Assembly (NCBI RefSeq): GCF_003590095.1
Contig: NC_039493.1
Location: 8,246,001 to 8,310,000 of the forward strand
Length of the DNA: 64,000 bases
Origin: Trichoplusia ni
Taxonomy: Eukaryota; Arthropoda; Insecta; Lepidoptera; Noctuidae
Direction: 5' to 3'
Shown here: positions 11,332-22,260 of the stretch, piece by piece
Layout of the letters: each line of letters starts with the position of its first letter
Position numbering within the stretch: the stretch's first letter is position 1
Notes under the pieces: generated by a model
What the model saw: only the letters and a program-made list of their open reading frames with translations
What the model was told of the DNA's origin: nothing
The model's database searches: none
Program-made: the position numbers and the translations under genes

Positions 11332-12165
11332 ATCTAGTGGTTTCTTAGGTTTACGCGAATGTTAGACATTGAAATGAAACTACTTTTACGGATTTTATCG
11401 CGGTTTAATTTTAGATTTTAGTTCCTGACGTTTAGAAACCGAGTGAAGCCAGCCACTGTTGATCGTTTGCCTGCTGTACTACCATATGTCAGAGGAGTCA
11501 CTGACAAGATTGGTTACATCCTGAAGCGAGCGTCAATTAAAACATACTTCAAGCCGCCCAAGAAGATTAGCCAGTCCTTACCATCCGTCAAGTGTCACAT
11601 ACCTCTACAAGATGCAGGAGTATACAAACTAGATTGTGACTGCGGCCTCTCTTACATCGGTCAAACCAAACGAAGCATAGAGACCCGCGTTAAAGAACAC
11701 ATAGCTGACGTCAAACACCGCCGCTCAACGAAGTCTGAAGTCGCCGAACATGCTGTAGGTTCCAGCCATTATATTAGATTTGACCAACCACAGATCCTCG
11801 CTAAAGAATCCAAATTCTCAACTAGGATGTTTCGCGAGGCTATTGAGATTAAAAAACACCCTAATTTCAATAGAGAAGATGGCTGGAAGATATCACCTAC
11901 TTGGGATCCAGTAATAAATAAACTCAAGGCCAAACCCAAGAGTAGCGCTGCAAGACATCAAGACACAGTGAGCTCATACGGCGTAGGTCGGACCACAAAT
12001 AATTAAATAAAACATGAAGGTAGAACGAGCAACATCTGCTGTCAAGACGAACGCCATCTCAGTCTGCCCGTGACCATGATACCTCCAAAGGTTTCGAAAC
12101 CTCGAGAACTAAAATTTAAAATTAAATCGCGATAACATCTGTAAAAGTAGTTTCATTTCAATATT
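11332..12165 (+). mobile_element. Truncated Penelope-like element with inverted flanks
   Basis: The endonuclease ORF is flanked by inverted copies of one sequence. About 11336-11437 matches the reverse complement of about 12080-12162 (shared 'gaaatgaaactacttttac' and 'ttttagttc'). The copy at 54082-54240 extends further and matches the outer left end. The reverse-transcriptase part of the element is missing, so it is 5'-truncated. Confidence 0.7.
11443..12006 (+). CDS. Penelope-like GIY-YIG endonuclease domain (partial ORF)
   Basis: An uninterrupted 187-codon frame matches the C-terminal part of Penelope-like retroelement polyproteins. After the linker (FKPPKKISQSL) it shows GVYKLDC (59-65), CG and SYIGQTKRS (70-78): the GVY and YIG halves of a GIY-YIG nuclease. 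Arg follows at 77 and 82, and the metal-binding Glu is E132 in REAIEIKKHPNFNREDGW. Cysteines 65 and 67 with H103 and H109 resemble the Zn-binding CCHH set of this family. The frame begins with GTG and has no upstream reverse transcriptase, so it is a fragment and not a host gene. The nuclease normally nicks target DNA for retrotransposition. Identification rests on motif memory. Confidence 0.8.
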   Translation: MKPATVDRLPAVLPYVRGVTDKIGYILKRASIKTYFKPPKKISQSLPSVKCHIPLQDAGVYKLDCDCGLSYIGQTKRSIETRVKEHIADVKHRRSTKSEVAEHAVGSSHYIRFDQPQILAKESKFSTRMFREAIEIKKHPNFNREDGWKISPTWDPVINKLKAKPKSSAARHQDTVSSYGVGRTTNN

Positions 12166-12373
12166 AACTTTATCATTTAAATATAACAACATTTCATTGC
12201 CATGGACGCATGTTTCATCGCCGTGGCACGGAATTTTCAATCCTGTATATCTCGTTAGTCTTTTAAGCTATCTGCTAGATATTAAGCAAAACTGCATATC
12301 TGATCAAAAACTTGAGTAAACACTATTTTTTCCTGTTCTAAAGTTGAAGAATAAAAAATTCACGGAAATGAAG

Positions 12374-12690
12374 ATTTTATTGGACCTGTTGAAATTCACC
12401 CAACAGTGATTTTCAGATGCGAAGTGATTATGAATACCTCAGTTTTTTTTAAACTGTGGATGGCAATATTGTTTCCCTGTACTTTATGGTATGCAAAAAC
12501 CATTGCGTATCGTTCTATTAAAATATCTAATATAACCTACATCTTTAAATGTTGTCGCTTAAAGTGTATTCGTTATTCTTGACTCCAAAGATTTAAATGT
12601 CGATAATCAGTAAAAATCTAGTTTCTCTTTAGGGTTCCTTTTCTTAATGTTAAGAACGGAACTCCATCCCATAATCAGCTTTAACCGTGA
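12374..12690. other. Left flank of duplication block A
   Basis: No gene seen. The shared block with copies B and C starts at about 12693 ('agtttgtctgatgaag'). Confidence 0.45.
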
Positions 12691-12951
12691 CCAGTTTGTC
12701 TGATGAAGATTTTCTACTGACGCAATATCAACTAATCACAAAAACCAAGATTAATAGGTACTGTAATGATTAAGATAAGAGGTTTCGCAACGATTGTTAC
12801 TTTCATGAAATTTCAGAAAAAAAAATTCAGCAAATGAAGGCCAACGATTAAAAACAAAAGTTTGCTCATGAATATATTTTTATTTTACAAAAGTAAATAC
12901 ATAGTAAATTAAAACTGTTGTATTGTTTTTAATAAGTTAAGTTGTGATAGC

Positions 12952-15120
12952 TTAAGAGTTGTTCTGGATCCAAGAAGCAAAGCGAGATACACGAGCGTTA
13001 ACACCGGGGAAACGAGCGAGAGCGCAGGATTCACCCCAGGAGCAAACACCAACAACGACACGGTTGTGGAAGAGAGGACCACCGGAGTCTCCCTGGCACT
13101 GGTCGCGACCGCCGACATCGAGCCAGCCGGAACACAACATGTTAGCGGTGATGGACCTGCCAATACTCTGGTAGCGCTGGTTGCAAATGTTCTGGTTCAC
13201 AGTCCAGATCTGCACGTGACGAAGCTGCTCAGAGCTTGATCCATCCGCCTATGAAAAACAAAACATTTTAAACGTTGTTAGTATCCATCAATAAAGTACG
13301 GTATTTTGATAGTAACTATGGTGAGAATGATTCACTATTAAATGATGTAATGGTCATGATTAAGGACTCCGGTAAATACGCGTGAGTAAACCGGCACATT
13401 ATTTAATAATAAAGTACGGTATTTAATAAACTATTGATTGGACAGAGCCTTTGCTGGTGTTATGCTTATTACGTCAGTGAAATATAAAAAAAAGTAGTGA
13501 TTTATCTAAGTAAAGTTTGTTATTTTAAGTAAATCAAAAAATTACTTACGGAAGTTCTTCCCCATCCGGTAGCCCAGACGACCTGATTGTCACCAAGGTT
13601 GTAGTTGGAGCCGGCGATGGAAGCAGCGCGCACGTTGTTGTTGAAGGAGAATGTGCCGGAAATGCGAATGATGGCAACGTCATTGTCCACAGTCCTCGAG
13701 TTGTAGCTCGGGTGGTTGATAATTTGCTGGGAGTTGTGAACAACACCGCCACCGTTGGCGTTTGTGGAGCCGACACGAACTCTCCATCTGCTTACTGGGT
13801 CACCACTGTAGCATAAAAAGTTAGTTAAGAGGTATTTTTCCGTTAACGGTGGAATATACCTATATATCATGACGGACGGGCAATAAATATCGAATTTGCA
13901 AAAAAACAACAACTTCATTACAAACTTACAAGGTGCAGTGAGCAGCAGTAAGGACGGCTCGGTTGTTAATGATGGTGCCTCCGCAGGACTGTCTGTGGCC
14001 AGAGCTGGTCCAAGAGAAGAGGAGTGAGGCCATCATAGGGTACTGGCCAATGTTGGTGACAGATCCCCCAATAATCCTTTGGGATTCTTTGGGGGCGGCT
14101 GAAATTAAGAATAAAGGATAGGATTGTACATTTTCTGTTTCATCAACATAATATTTTTTAATAAACAAATGCAAATCCTTTAAATCCTTACAGGGCTTAA
14201 CCTGAACCTTACTCAACCAACTAAGCTACCCGAGAATCTATATCTTTTCAGTATCGTGTCACATCATGTGGTGGTATTACTATTACCTATAATCTAGGTA
14301 ATAGTAATACCACCACAGCATTAATTCCTTATTTTCTGAATATTACGTAATAGTCTATTTATTTTCCTGTTATGGATGAGTGGAAAAAGTGACAAAACTA
14401 TTAGTTGTTTACTCGTCGTCTGAAAAATGCTCTCTTATATTGACTAATATGGAAATAAATAAGCAATTGTTTTAATTGAGCATTGGTTAATGTAACCCAT
14501 TGGTCGCCATACACAGTGCGCGACGTGTTGCAGGTTCATACCTCGCTAAGGACAAGTGTTTGTGTAATCCACGAATACTTGTTCTGGGTCTGTGTGTCTT
14601 AGTGCATGTAACTTAAATGTGAACCCCAATCCAAACGATTTAAACGCGATTAAAAAAACCATTATTGTGACGTCCTGTTACGGACGAAGGGATATACTAA
14701 TTATTTTAAGTTATAGACGGTTTCTGCATTAATCATTTACTGTTTGTTCTTCTACCAACAGAACAAAACAAACACTACCATCACAGTAAAATCCCAGAAT
14801 AAGAAATGTGTCTATAGCGGGGTTCGGGGCTATAGATGGACCGGCAGCATATTGAGCCCAGAGACCCCGATACCCATTAGTATCTGGACTGTCATATCTT
14901 TTTATATTTTTGACATATAGTGAACACTGTCAACTTGAATGGGCAAATCTCGTGACCCCAAGATGTCATCCCAACGAGCATAATCGACATTAGACTATGC
15001 CAAGTGGCCTTTTCCGTGACTTAATACATATTTTAAAAATGACAATTTTAATGTAATTATTAAAAAGTACATACCTGCCACAGCCGCTAGGCAAAGAGCC
15101 AACAGTGCAATCACACGCAT
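12952..15120 (-). CDS. TRY3, secreted midgut-type trypsin (4 exons)
   Basis: Exons are 15120-15075, 14098-13930, 13805-13550 and 13248-12952, with GT-AG borders. The product is 255 aa: signal MRVIALLALCLAAVA, propeptide APKESQR, then IIGG. H69 (TAAHC), D114 (VDNDVAII), S212 (GDSGGP) and pocket D206 are all present, as are the Cys pairs around residues 54/70, 179/196 and 208/232. The S1 wall reads VCSWGESC. It is the copy-A counterpart of TRY6 and TRY8, differing at a handful of residues (for example TSS against TNS in exon 2, TVDND against TYDND in exon 3, NIC against NTC in exon 4). An AATAAA (12884-12879) lies about 70 nt after the stop. Predicted to be an active digestive trypsin. Confidence 0.93.
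14267..14317. repeat. Perfect 22-nt hairpin in TRY3 intron 1
   Basis: Arms 14267-14288 and 14296-14317 are exact reverse complements with a 7-nt loop. Copy B keeps only the left arm (29167 onward) and copy C has a shortened left arm (39143-39158). The site is unstable between paralogues. Confidence 0.85.
14485..14665 (+). mobile_element. SINE in TRY3 intron 1
   Basis: It has a degenerate tRNA-like head with a B box (GCAGGTTCATACCTCGC) and the body 'tgtgtaatccacgaatactt' and 'gtgtcttagtgcatgtaac'. Orthologous copies are at 29370-29535 and 39362-39530, so it predates the duplications. Confidence 0.65.
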
Positions 15121-15176
15121 TTTCAGTCACCTTACTTCTCACTGACAAGTGTAATGACTATTAGTTAAGGATGTCT

Positions 15177-15268
15177 TTTTATACTCAGTATTATCAATCA
15201 ATTCATAAATAGATAATTATTTTGTGATGGTAATGGAAAACCCCATCAATCAAAAGATTATCGTTATC
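15177..15268 (-). promoter_or_regulatory. TRY3 TATA box and GATA-type motifs
   Basis: TATAAAA lies at 15183-15177, about 57 nt upstream of the ATG. GATA cores occur at about 15191-15195, 15212-15215, 15258-15262 and 15264-15268. The same arrangement occurs in front of TRY6 and TRY8. Confidence 0.6.
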
Positions 15269-15269
15269 T

Positions 15270-16395
15270 CTTATTATAAATTATTTTATTTCATCCCAAA
15301 GAAGTCACAATTTGCAGTATTCTGAATTACGTTTTACAAGAAAGTGCATCACAAAGGAGATTTAACCTAACAGAATCATAAAACCTTGTTTATTTGTTTG
15401 AACGCACTAATCTCAATAACTGTTGGACTGATTTCCATATTTATTTTGTTATTAGAAAGCCCGTTTATTGAAGAAGGCCATTGCTACACACCATCAGGCT
15501 ATCATCAATAGGAAAAGAGCAGCAATAATAATTGTTATAAGACTGGGAGACACCCTGTTGTCTAACTTCAAGGCGTACAAAGTCGACTTACTACAACGCT
15601 TAGAGAATATTTTATTTAAAAAAAAATCTTTTTGTCGATGTTTTTCTTTTAATCTGTCAAACGATATTAAAATAATTTTACAAAGTTACTCTTTATATCG
15701 TTTGAACCTTCAGATTTAATGCATAGTACAGTTTTCACATAACCCCACAGCAAAATAAATAATGATTGTTATGTATACCCACTTGAAGTCTATTTACACT
15801 AAATATTCTTTCGAGTATTTTTTATTACACTTTTAAAACTTTTATCCTTGAACTATTAATATAATGTTAAATCTGTCCAGTACCATCTAAGACAGATATT
15901 AAAGTACATTTTTAACAAGTGTCCTGTTCCGAGATAACGTTAAGTTTTTTGTAATCTTCGTTTACTGTCTACTGAAGAAGACTTCAATCAGACTTTCTTC
16001 ATATAATTGCTTCGTGCTTGCATTTTTAAAATTAAGCTTTGTAAAGACTACAACGCACAAAATTAGAAGCATGCGACAAAATTTCTTATTAGATATCCTA
16101 TTTTAATTTCTTATCTTGAGGTGGAACTAATCTTTTGATCTAGTCCTTTCATAATTGTGAAAAACCCCGATAAGATATTAATTGATGACAACCATTATAA
16201 ACTGTCAAAATGGACAGTAAGGCTTCACAAAACAGACAATGTAGACGTTTTAACATTAGGAGATCAAATGTAAATCAATTCAACAAGGATGTTATATTCT
16301 ATTCTCTTAACTTTCACACACAGTTCATTTAATTGTGAAAATGCTGGCTAAGTGAGAGTACTGAGGGATTTGCGAGATGTTGTAAGGGACACATT
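15270..16395. other. Spacer shared by copies A, B and C
   Basis: Collinear DNA occurs at about 30330-31465 and 40330-41450. A small plus-strand frame (15468-15719) recurs in B but is cut by a stop in C (gcttatag), so I do not call it a gene. No other feature was seen. Confidence 0.5.
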
Positions 16396-16397
16396 AT

Positions 16398-16715
16398 CAC
16401 ATGTGAGTCATCATCGGCCTAGCCTTTCCCAACTAAGTTGGGGTCGGCTACCAGTCTAACCGGTTTCGGCTAAGTACCAGTGTTTTACCAGGAGCGATTG
16501 CCTATTGTCCTCCTCAACCCAGTTACCTAGGCAACACGATACTCCTCCGTCAAAGATGTAGGAATAACAGCCGGGACCCACAATTTAACGTGCCTTCCGA
16601 AACACGGAGGAACTCGTTATGACAAAGATACGGACCAACAACCGCGTTAAGCATTGCTTAACCTGTGATCGATGCACTTATGCGGTTATAGCTTAGCCAC
16701 GAGCTCCTCATATCT
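16398..16715 (+). repeat. Dispersed repeat, 'cggcctagcctttcccaact' family
   Basis: An abundant lepidopteran-type repeat with blocks 'ttggggtcggctaccagtct', 'gtaccagtgttttaccagg', 'cccagttacctaggcaac' and 'aacgtgccttccgaaacac'. Copies B (31470-31722) and C (41458-41710) share an internal deletion of about 50 nt near 'ggaacttgtgatcgattc' that copy A lacks. Confidence 0.7.
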
Positions 16716-16728
16716 GAGTGTTAGAAGA

Positions 16729-17890
16729 TAAAATTAATTTTGGAAAAAAATAAAAACCGACTTCAAGACTACACTAACAATATATACAATTGAACTAAAA
16801 AGTATAAAATAATATTTTAATTACAAGCCAAAGAACACTAAAGGAAAATCAACGAAATTATTGATACTTATGCATACTATTTACATTTTAAAATCAGTTA
16901 TTTTTGAGGTCGGTGCCAAATGCGGGCAGACGCGTGAGGGCAGAAGACGCTGATGGTTGTGTTTTATGTTTGTATGTATTAGTTTATGTTTCTTTTTTGT
17001 GTTATTAATAGATAAATTATTTTATTGTCTTCTTTTCAATTATCGGTTGTTTTTCAATTATTTATGTAATTTCTTTTTGTGTCATTAATATATTGTTTTG
17101 GCTGGCACCGACTCCAAAAATAACTGATTTTAAAATGTAAATAGTATGCATAAGTATCAATAATTTCGTTGATTTTCCTTTAGTGTTCTTTGGCTTGTAA
17201 TTAAAATATTATTTTATACTTTTTAGTTCAATTGTATATATTGTTAGTGTAGTCTTGAAGTCGGTTTTTATTTTTTTCCAAAATTAATTTTATTTTTCAC
17301 TTTTTAGTGATTTTTAGTATGGGTAGGCCTACTAAACGCGCTGCCCAAATGAGTTCTTTGCCCCCGTGAAACTGCCCAGAATTCCCAGTGATATTTGTTC
17401 GAAAGCCTCCACCCAGTCTGTTACCATTTGAGAGTGATGTTAATTATGGAGGCCATTTTGAATAACCGAATATGTCATCAGAACAAACATCTAATTATGT
17501 TAATTTTAGTTTCAGAATTGCATTTTTTGTAAAACTTTGTAAGTGACCTTGAACATTTTTTTTTTTCGAAATAGTTTTTATAACCTTTGTAGTGAGTACA
17601 GGCATGATAATATGTTGTGTGATGGCGTAAACAATGCTTAGATATGCTATAGCAACAATTGCGGTTAATCTGCTGTTATTTATTGAAGAGTTCCCCCGAT
17701 TTCTACAAGATCCCATCATCAGATATTGAAATGGTGATAATGGGACCACACGGGAAGCACAAGCTTTCCAATAAAAAAAGAATCATGAAAATCGGTTCAC
17801 CCAATCGCAAGTTACGAGGTAACAAACATAAAAAAAAAAAAAAAATACAGTCGAATTGAGAACCTCCTCCTTTTTTTGAAGTCGGTTAAA
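16729..17890. mobile_element. Palindrome-bearing insertion found only in copy A
   Basis: Copies B and C run straight from 'gtgttagaaga' to 'aaataaccattattcg'; copy A has about 1.16 kb inserted here. The left part is a near-perfect inverted repeat (16729-16918 with 17104-17292, about 189-nt arms and a spacer of about 185 nt). The right part ends in an A-run, then 'gagaacctcctccttttttt' and 'gaagtcggttaaaa'. No transposase ORF is visible, so it looks non-autonomous; the class is unresolved. Confidence 0.7.
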
Positions 17891-19090
17891 AATAACCATT
17901 ATTCGAAGTCGTACTAGCGTGATTCGAATTGAAACCAATTCATAAATTTTACCAGTTCTCAATCTTGTGTAAATTCATCTCAGAAGCATCTAAATTGCAC
18001 GCAAAAGTGGACGACATTTAAAAACCAAAGAATCTTCAGAAAACAGGTGCAATTGGAAACCTTTATTGTTGGAGTAAATAAAAATCAAAAAGAGAAGAGA
18101 GTGCCTTGAGGGACACCTGCATTGGGGTGACGGAAATTGGGAATAAGTGTTCTGTTTCGGACCTACAATTCATTACTAAAATCATACTAAAAATAATATT
18201 TATTCTTCACAGTGGACTCTTAATTATACTGAGTAAAATGAGAAATGTGTTTGTCAAACACCAATCAAATAATTCCATATTTTTTCAACCACTCCATAGA
18301 TTAAATTTGTAACACGACTGATTTTCATAGAATTATGTCAGTGTGTAAGCGCTATGGCCTATTTTATAAAAAAAATATTAAAAATCGAGTTTAACACAAT
18401 TTCACATTTTTGCTTGAACGACGGGTAAAGTGCTGCGTCATAATGAAAGTGCTGATTTAAAAATGATTTGGTACACGTCAGTAAATTAAAGATAACCACA
18501 ATAAATCTATAGATATGTATATAAAATTGGGGTGTTTATTACAAATTTTGAAATAACTGTTTTTAACTACATATTATATACGGTACCAAAATAACACCGA
18601 ATACCAATTTTTGACAGTATTTCTGTCTGTCGATCGGCTTATTCTAGCTAATCTCTGAAACACAAAAACAAATTGTTTTCGGTATAGTCTCTTGGCAGGC
18701 AGCATCCTTAAAAAAATAGCCCTTAAAAGTAGCTTACGTTGTTCCTAAAGGGCACAATGTGCTGTAAACATGGCTCTAATATTCTTGTTTTGGGCCTTGA
18801 AAGTCAGTCCTCTGAGGGTTAAGTTGCCACAGAATGTGATTTCCTATCTCAATCAACTTTATATGAGCCCATGGCTTGCTATCCATATTATTTTATTCAT
18901 AAAAAAAGCTTCCTCGCTAAATGAATTTTGTCATTTTGCCTAAATTGACGTCCTTTGTGCGCTAAACTAAAATTTTGCGTTTTTAATTTTATTAAAAAAA
19001 AACATTGTGTTTACAAATGGAAATGAAAAAAAAAACCTTTTACATTCAATCTTTATTAAATCGCCGTAGTAAGAAAAAAATGTTAATAAA
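17891..19090. other. Spacer between the insertion and the TRY4 exon
   Basis: Mostly collinear with 31740-33350 and 41730-43370. A short frame near 18106 recurs in B and C but has no recognisable domain. Confidence 0.4.
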
Positions 19091-19091
19091 A

Positions 19092-19388
19092 TTAGGAGTT
19101 GTTCTGAATCCAAGAGGCATAGCGAGACACACGAACGTTAACACCGGGGAAACGAGCGAGAGCGCATTCTTCACCCCAGGAGCAAACACCAACAACGACA
19201 CGGTTGTGGAAGAGAGGTCCGCCGGAGTCTCCCTGGCACTGGTCGCGACCGCCAACGTCGAGCCAGCCGGAGCACAACATGTTGGCGGTGATGGACTTGC
19301 GAATAGTTTGGTAGCGCTGGTGGCAAATGTTCTGGTTAACAGTCCAGATCTGCACGTGACGAAGCTGCTGAGAGCCTGATCCTGAAGC
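19092..19388 (-). pseudogene. TRY4, orphan trypsin last exon
   Basis: A complete 297-nt fourth exon with an intact acceptor (TTTACAG before 19388), pocket Asp, GDSGGP and stop codon. It is open throughout, but no exons 1-3 lie between it and the TRY5 last exon 3.8 kb upstream. It could be a relic of a deleted gene or, less likely, an alternative terminal exon for TRY5. In copies B and C a deletion has fused the equivalent exon to the TRY5-type exons 1-3, making TRY7 and TRY9. Its tail reads GEECALARFPGVNVRVSRYASW, nearest to TRY7 and TRY9. Confidence 0.75.
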
Positions 19389-19856
19389 CTGTAAAGTATA
19401 AAACATGACAAATTATGATTCATTTAATAACGATTCACTTACGCTTATTTATCGGGACCATGTTACATCTGTTAATGTCGTCATTAAATTTTGAAATATT
19501 TATGTATGTGATGATTATAAAGTATAGTCCGGTCATTTTAGACAATTGAATTAAAGAAAATTCCGACAGAGCTAAATCTTCGTAGAGACCTTAGGTTTAC
19601 CACAAGGAATAAAGTGTCAAAAGTCCCCATCAGTACCATGTGAGCTTAGGGACTTATTCGGGGCCCGAGGTCAAAATTTTAGGCTTTTTGGATTTTTCTC
19701 GAAAACGGTAAGTTTTATCGAAAAAGTAGATGTAAATAATATATACAATAACACATATACACACAAATAACTACCTATATATATAATAGACAGCTAATAC
19801 ATGCAATTAAATAACCGGGGAATACTATTACGTAAAATTATCTACATAAACATACA

Positions 19857-20145
19857 TCTAATATATAAAATTCCCGTGTCACGATGTTAGTTACCGTACT
19901 CCTCCGAAGCGGTTCGACCGATTCTTATGAAATTTTGTATACATATTGGGTAGGACTGAGAATAGAACAACATCTATTTCTCATACCCCTAAGTGACAAG
20001 GGCTGCGCACACTAAAAAAAAATATTTCATTTTTTGGACGAATTTTTTTGTTTTTATTTTTTTATAATGTGGCATTAAAAAATACATACATCTAGAAAAA
20101 AAAATCAGCAATACAACGTTTGCTGGGTCAGCTAGTATATAATAT
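19857..20145 (+). repeat. Dispersed repeat, 'agctgacccagcaaacgtt' family
   Basis: It runs from 'aaaattcccgtgtcacga' to 'gtttgctgggtcagctagta'. It is the reverse-complement counterpart of 1575-1822. Confidence 0.65.
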
Positions 20146-20146
20146 A

Positions 20147-20428
20147 TTAGACAAGGTGAGATTCTTGTGATGACGACTCTGCCAGTTTCATAAGAAACAA
20201 TTTGCGAACCTTTAATTTGAACACATTGCGGTTAGTGGACGTCCTGATTTCGAGAGGAAGGGCATTCCACAGTAGAACGGATTGGATTATAAAGGAAGAG
20301 TGAACAGAGCTAGAGCTGTGAGAAGGACAGAGGAGAAGACGATTATTAGAAGACCGAAGGTCACGGCCATGGTTGTCGCATAAGTAACGAAAATAGGGCG
20401 TTAAGTAAGCACTTTGTAAACCTATCAA
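20147..20428 (-). mobile_element. LINE ORF2 C-terminal remnant
   Basis: A 93-codon frame ends like the C-terminus of many non-LTR retrotransposon polyproteins: DLRSSNNRLLLCPSHSS, then SVLLWNALPLEIRTS and FKLKVRKLFL. The reverse transcriptase itself is absent. Clade not assigned. Confidence 0.6.
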
Positions 20429-20439
20429 AACTTAACGCT

Positions 20440-20724
20440 TACTTTGCTTGCGCTAGGTATATTCTGAAGCTAAAGGCGGCGCGCGCGGTGCTTCCGCGTG
20501 CTTCCTAATTGGTGGAAGTAAAATCAACTTTTATTTAAAGTGGCAGCTCCTGCAAGGAGCGTCCCTGCCTGGGATCGCGGTAGTTTGCATTGCGTCCCCG
20601 TGGTCTCAGTTATAAGGGAAGGGTGAAGCACTCCGGTAGTTTTAGCCGGTAAGAGTCCGGCACACCCCTCCGCCTTTCCCAGGGCGGAGAAAGTCCATGA
20701 GGATTTCCCCGGAAAAAAAAGGAA
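20440..20724 (+). repeat. GC-rich retroelement 3'-end with A-tail
   Basis: The segment contrasts with its AT-rich surroundings. It ends 'gtccatgaggatttccccgg' followed by eight A. A related end in reverse orientation lies near 8.3 kb. It is probably the 3' untranslated end of a LINE or a SINE sharing that tail. Confidence 0.45.
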
Positions 20725-21851
20725 TATTCTGAAAAATGTTTCATGAGCTAAGTAGTCCGTGAAATTTGAATAATATATTTCCTCCTACACACTCTTGATA
20801 CAAATCGTTTAAACAAAGATCGGACAAATACGACCAACCTTAACCTTATTAGATACCTGTCACCTATTATAATTATCTTTCGTGTATTCATAATTCGATA
20901 AAATTTATTGATGACATGATTATTACTTATCAAAACTTTCAGTAAGACAACAAAAAAGACGTTATAGTATCAAGTGATTTAAATTCATCCTTTTTTGTAT
21001 CAATTTACTGAACAATAATTTGAGTTTACTAAAAGACACAACATTCAAACAGTCTGGTCTCATTCAAACAAAAATAATCTTAAAGCAGACGCACGAAAAT
21101 AAATAAATCAACAATAAAGACATATAACCAGAAAACAAACAAGAACACTGCAATAATATTACATTGAAACTGTGCTATGAGGAATGTACGGAGTGTTCGA
21201 ATTTCGATCAGTACGGCAAAATGTCCGCGCCGAATAAGAAGCAACTGAGGGTTATGCAAGGTGTTGAAAGGGAGGAGGGTAAAGGTGGTCGCTTGAGACT
21301 CACTATTGAACAAAACGAATCCATAAATTTCGCAAATGCTGAAGCTTTTTTAAGCGCTCCGCTGCAGTGACTATGTATATGGAATAGTAGTGTGCTGATT
21401 TAGGGCATGGGCCCGATGATTTTTTTTACAGGAGATGAAAACTTTTAGGTGTTTAAGAGAGGTAATAATTTAGTACGAATTACTGTATTAACATGACTAC
21501 TATGCTTTTCTCATGAGTAGATAATTACTTTAAGACGTCCTGGTTTGAAAACTATTATAACAATTTCAAAAAAAACGGTTCTACATAATTAAGCACTTGC
21601 AAAAAAAAAGTCGTTGCCGTTCACGTATAGACACATCTTGAAATGGACATTTAGTTGTCATTTCTTCAATTATTATGATTACAGAGCGAGTTTGTCGCGA
21701 TCGTTTTTAACTTATCATTTATAAACGCAGAAGCTGTATATAAATAGGGTTTAACTACAAAAAATAAAACTAAGTTATGACGCAGGTTAGCTGAATTACA
21801 GACAGTCTATGATGATCAGAAAGTTAAATCTGATTGCCTCACTTGTCTATA
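20725..21851. other. Unannotated spacer in copy A
   Basis: A plus-strand frame at 21164-21370 and an opposing minus-strand frame have no recognised domain. Nothing else found. This interval is deleted from copies B and C. Confidence 0.35.
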
Positions 21852-22260
21852 CAGGGTGTCTCAAAAATCAAGACCAAGTCAAAAACTGGTGGTAATTCAG
21901 GACTTTTTTTACTATTATTATGCATCCAACATATAAAATATTAGATCGAAAAAACTGTTACTGCATGGTGATCTGTCAAGCAAGTGTGATATTATTCTGA
22001 AATCTAGAATAAATGCGCCCAACTTTAGCATTTCTGGCCCAATTAGCATAGTGCATTTATTTTTCTCTAGTACAGTCGGTCAAAGTTTACAGTTTGGCAA
22101 ATTATTTAGAAATTAATTTTCGGATGAAACTAACATTCTATTTAACACTGGGGTAGTGTCATTATTGCGGGGTCTCAGTTTTTTATCACTTTTCTTGCAA
22201 ATGTTTCTATCTGTGCTGCCAGCAGTTTTAAACTTGATGATGTTTTCTGGGACACTTTAG
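21852..22260. mobile_element. 409-nt TIR element with TA target duplication
   Basis: The left end (CAGGGTGTCTCAAAAATC) and the reverse complement of the right end (CTAAAGTGTCCCAGAAAACA) align over about 40 nt with mismatches, through AAAACTG near the inner end. TA dinucleotides flank both sides (21850-21851 and 22261-22262). No transposase is encoded; a Tc1/mariner-type MITE is plausible. Confidence 0.5.

Larger units (their letters stand above)
10431..12373. repeat. Field of dispersed 'tttcatcgccgtgg' motifs
   Basis: At least ten direct copies of a 13-14-nt motif (tttcat, c/t, g/t, cc, g/a, tgg) occur at 10431, 10618, 10774, 10790, 10861, 10890, 10911, 10932, 12192 and 12213. Inverted versions lie at about 10825, 10842 and 12361. 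Spacing is irregular (16 to about 190 nt). The field is split by the dispersed repeat at 10972 and the Penelope fragment. No known element was recognised. Confidence 0.6.

Noticed and set aside
15468..15719. 83-codon plus-strand frame conserved in copies A and B
   Set aside because: Conservation follows the segmental duplication, copy C has a stop within it, and no domain is recognisable.
18106..18312. Small frame beginning RDTCIGVTEIG, repeated in B and C
   Set aside because: Different frame ends and indels in each copy; the conservation is explained by the block duplication.
21164..21370. Charged 68-codon plus-strand frame opposing a hydrophobic minus frame
   Set aside because: No motif identified; it could be a retroelement scrap but I cannot support any family.
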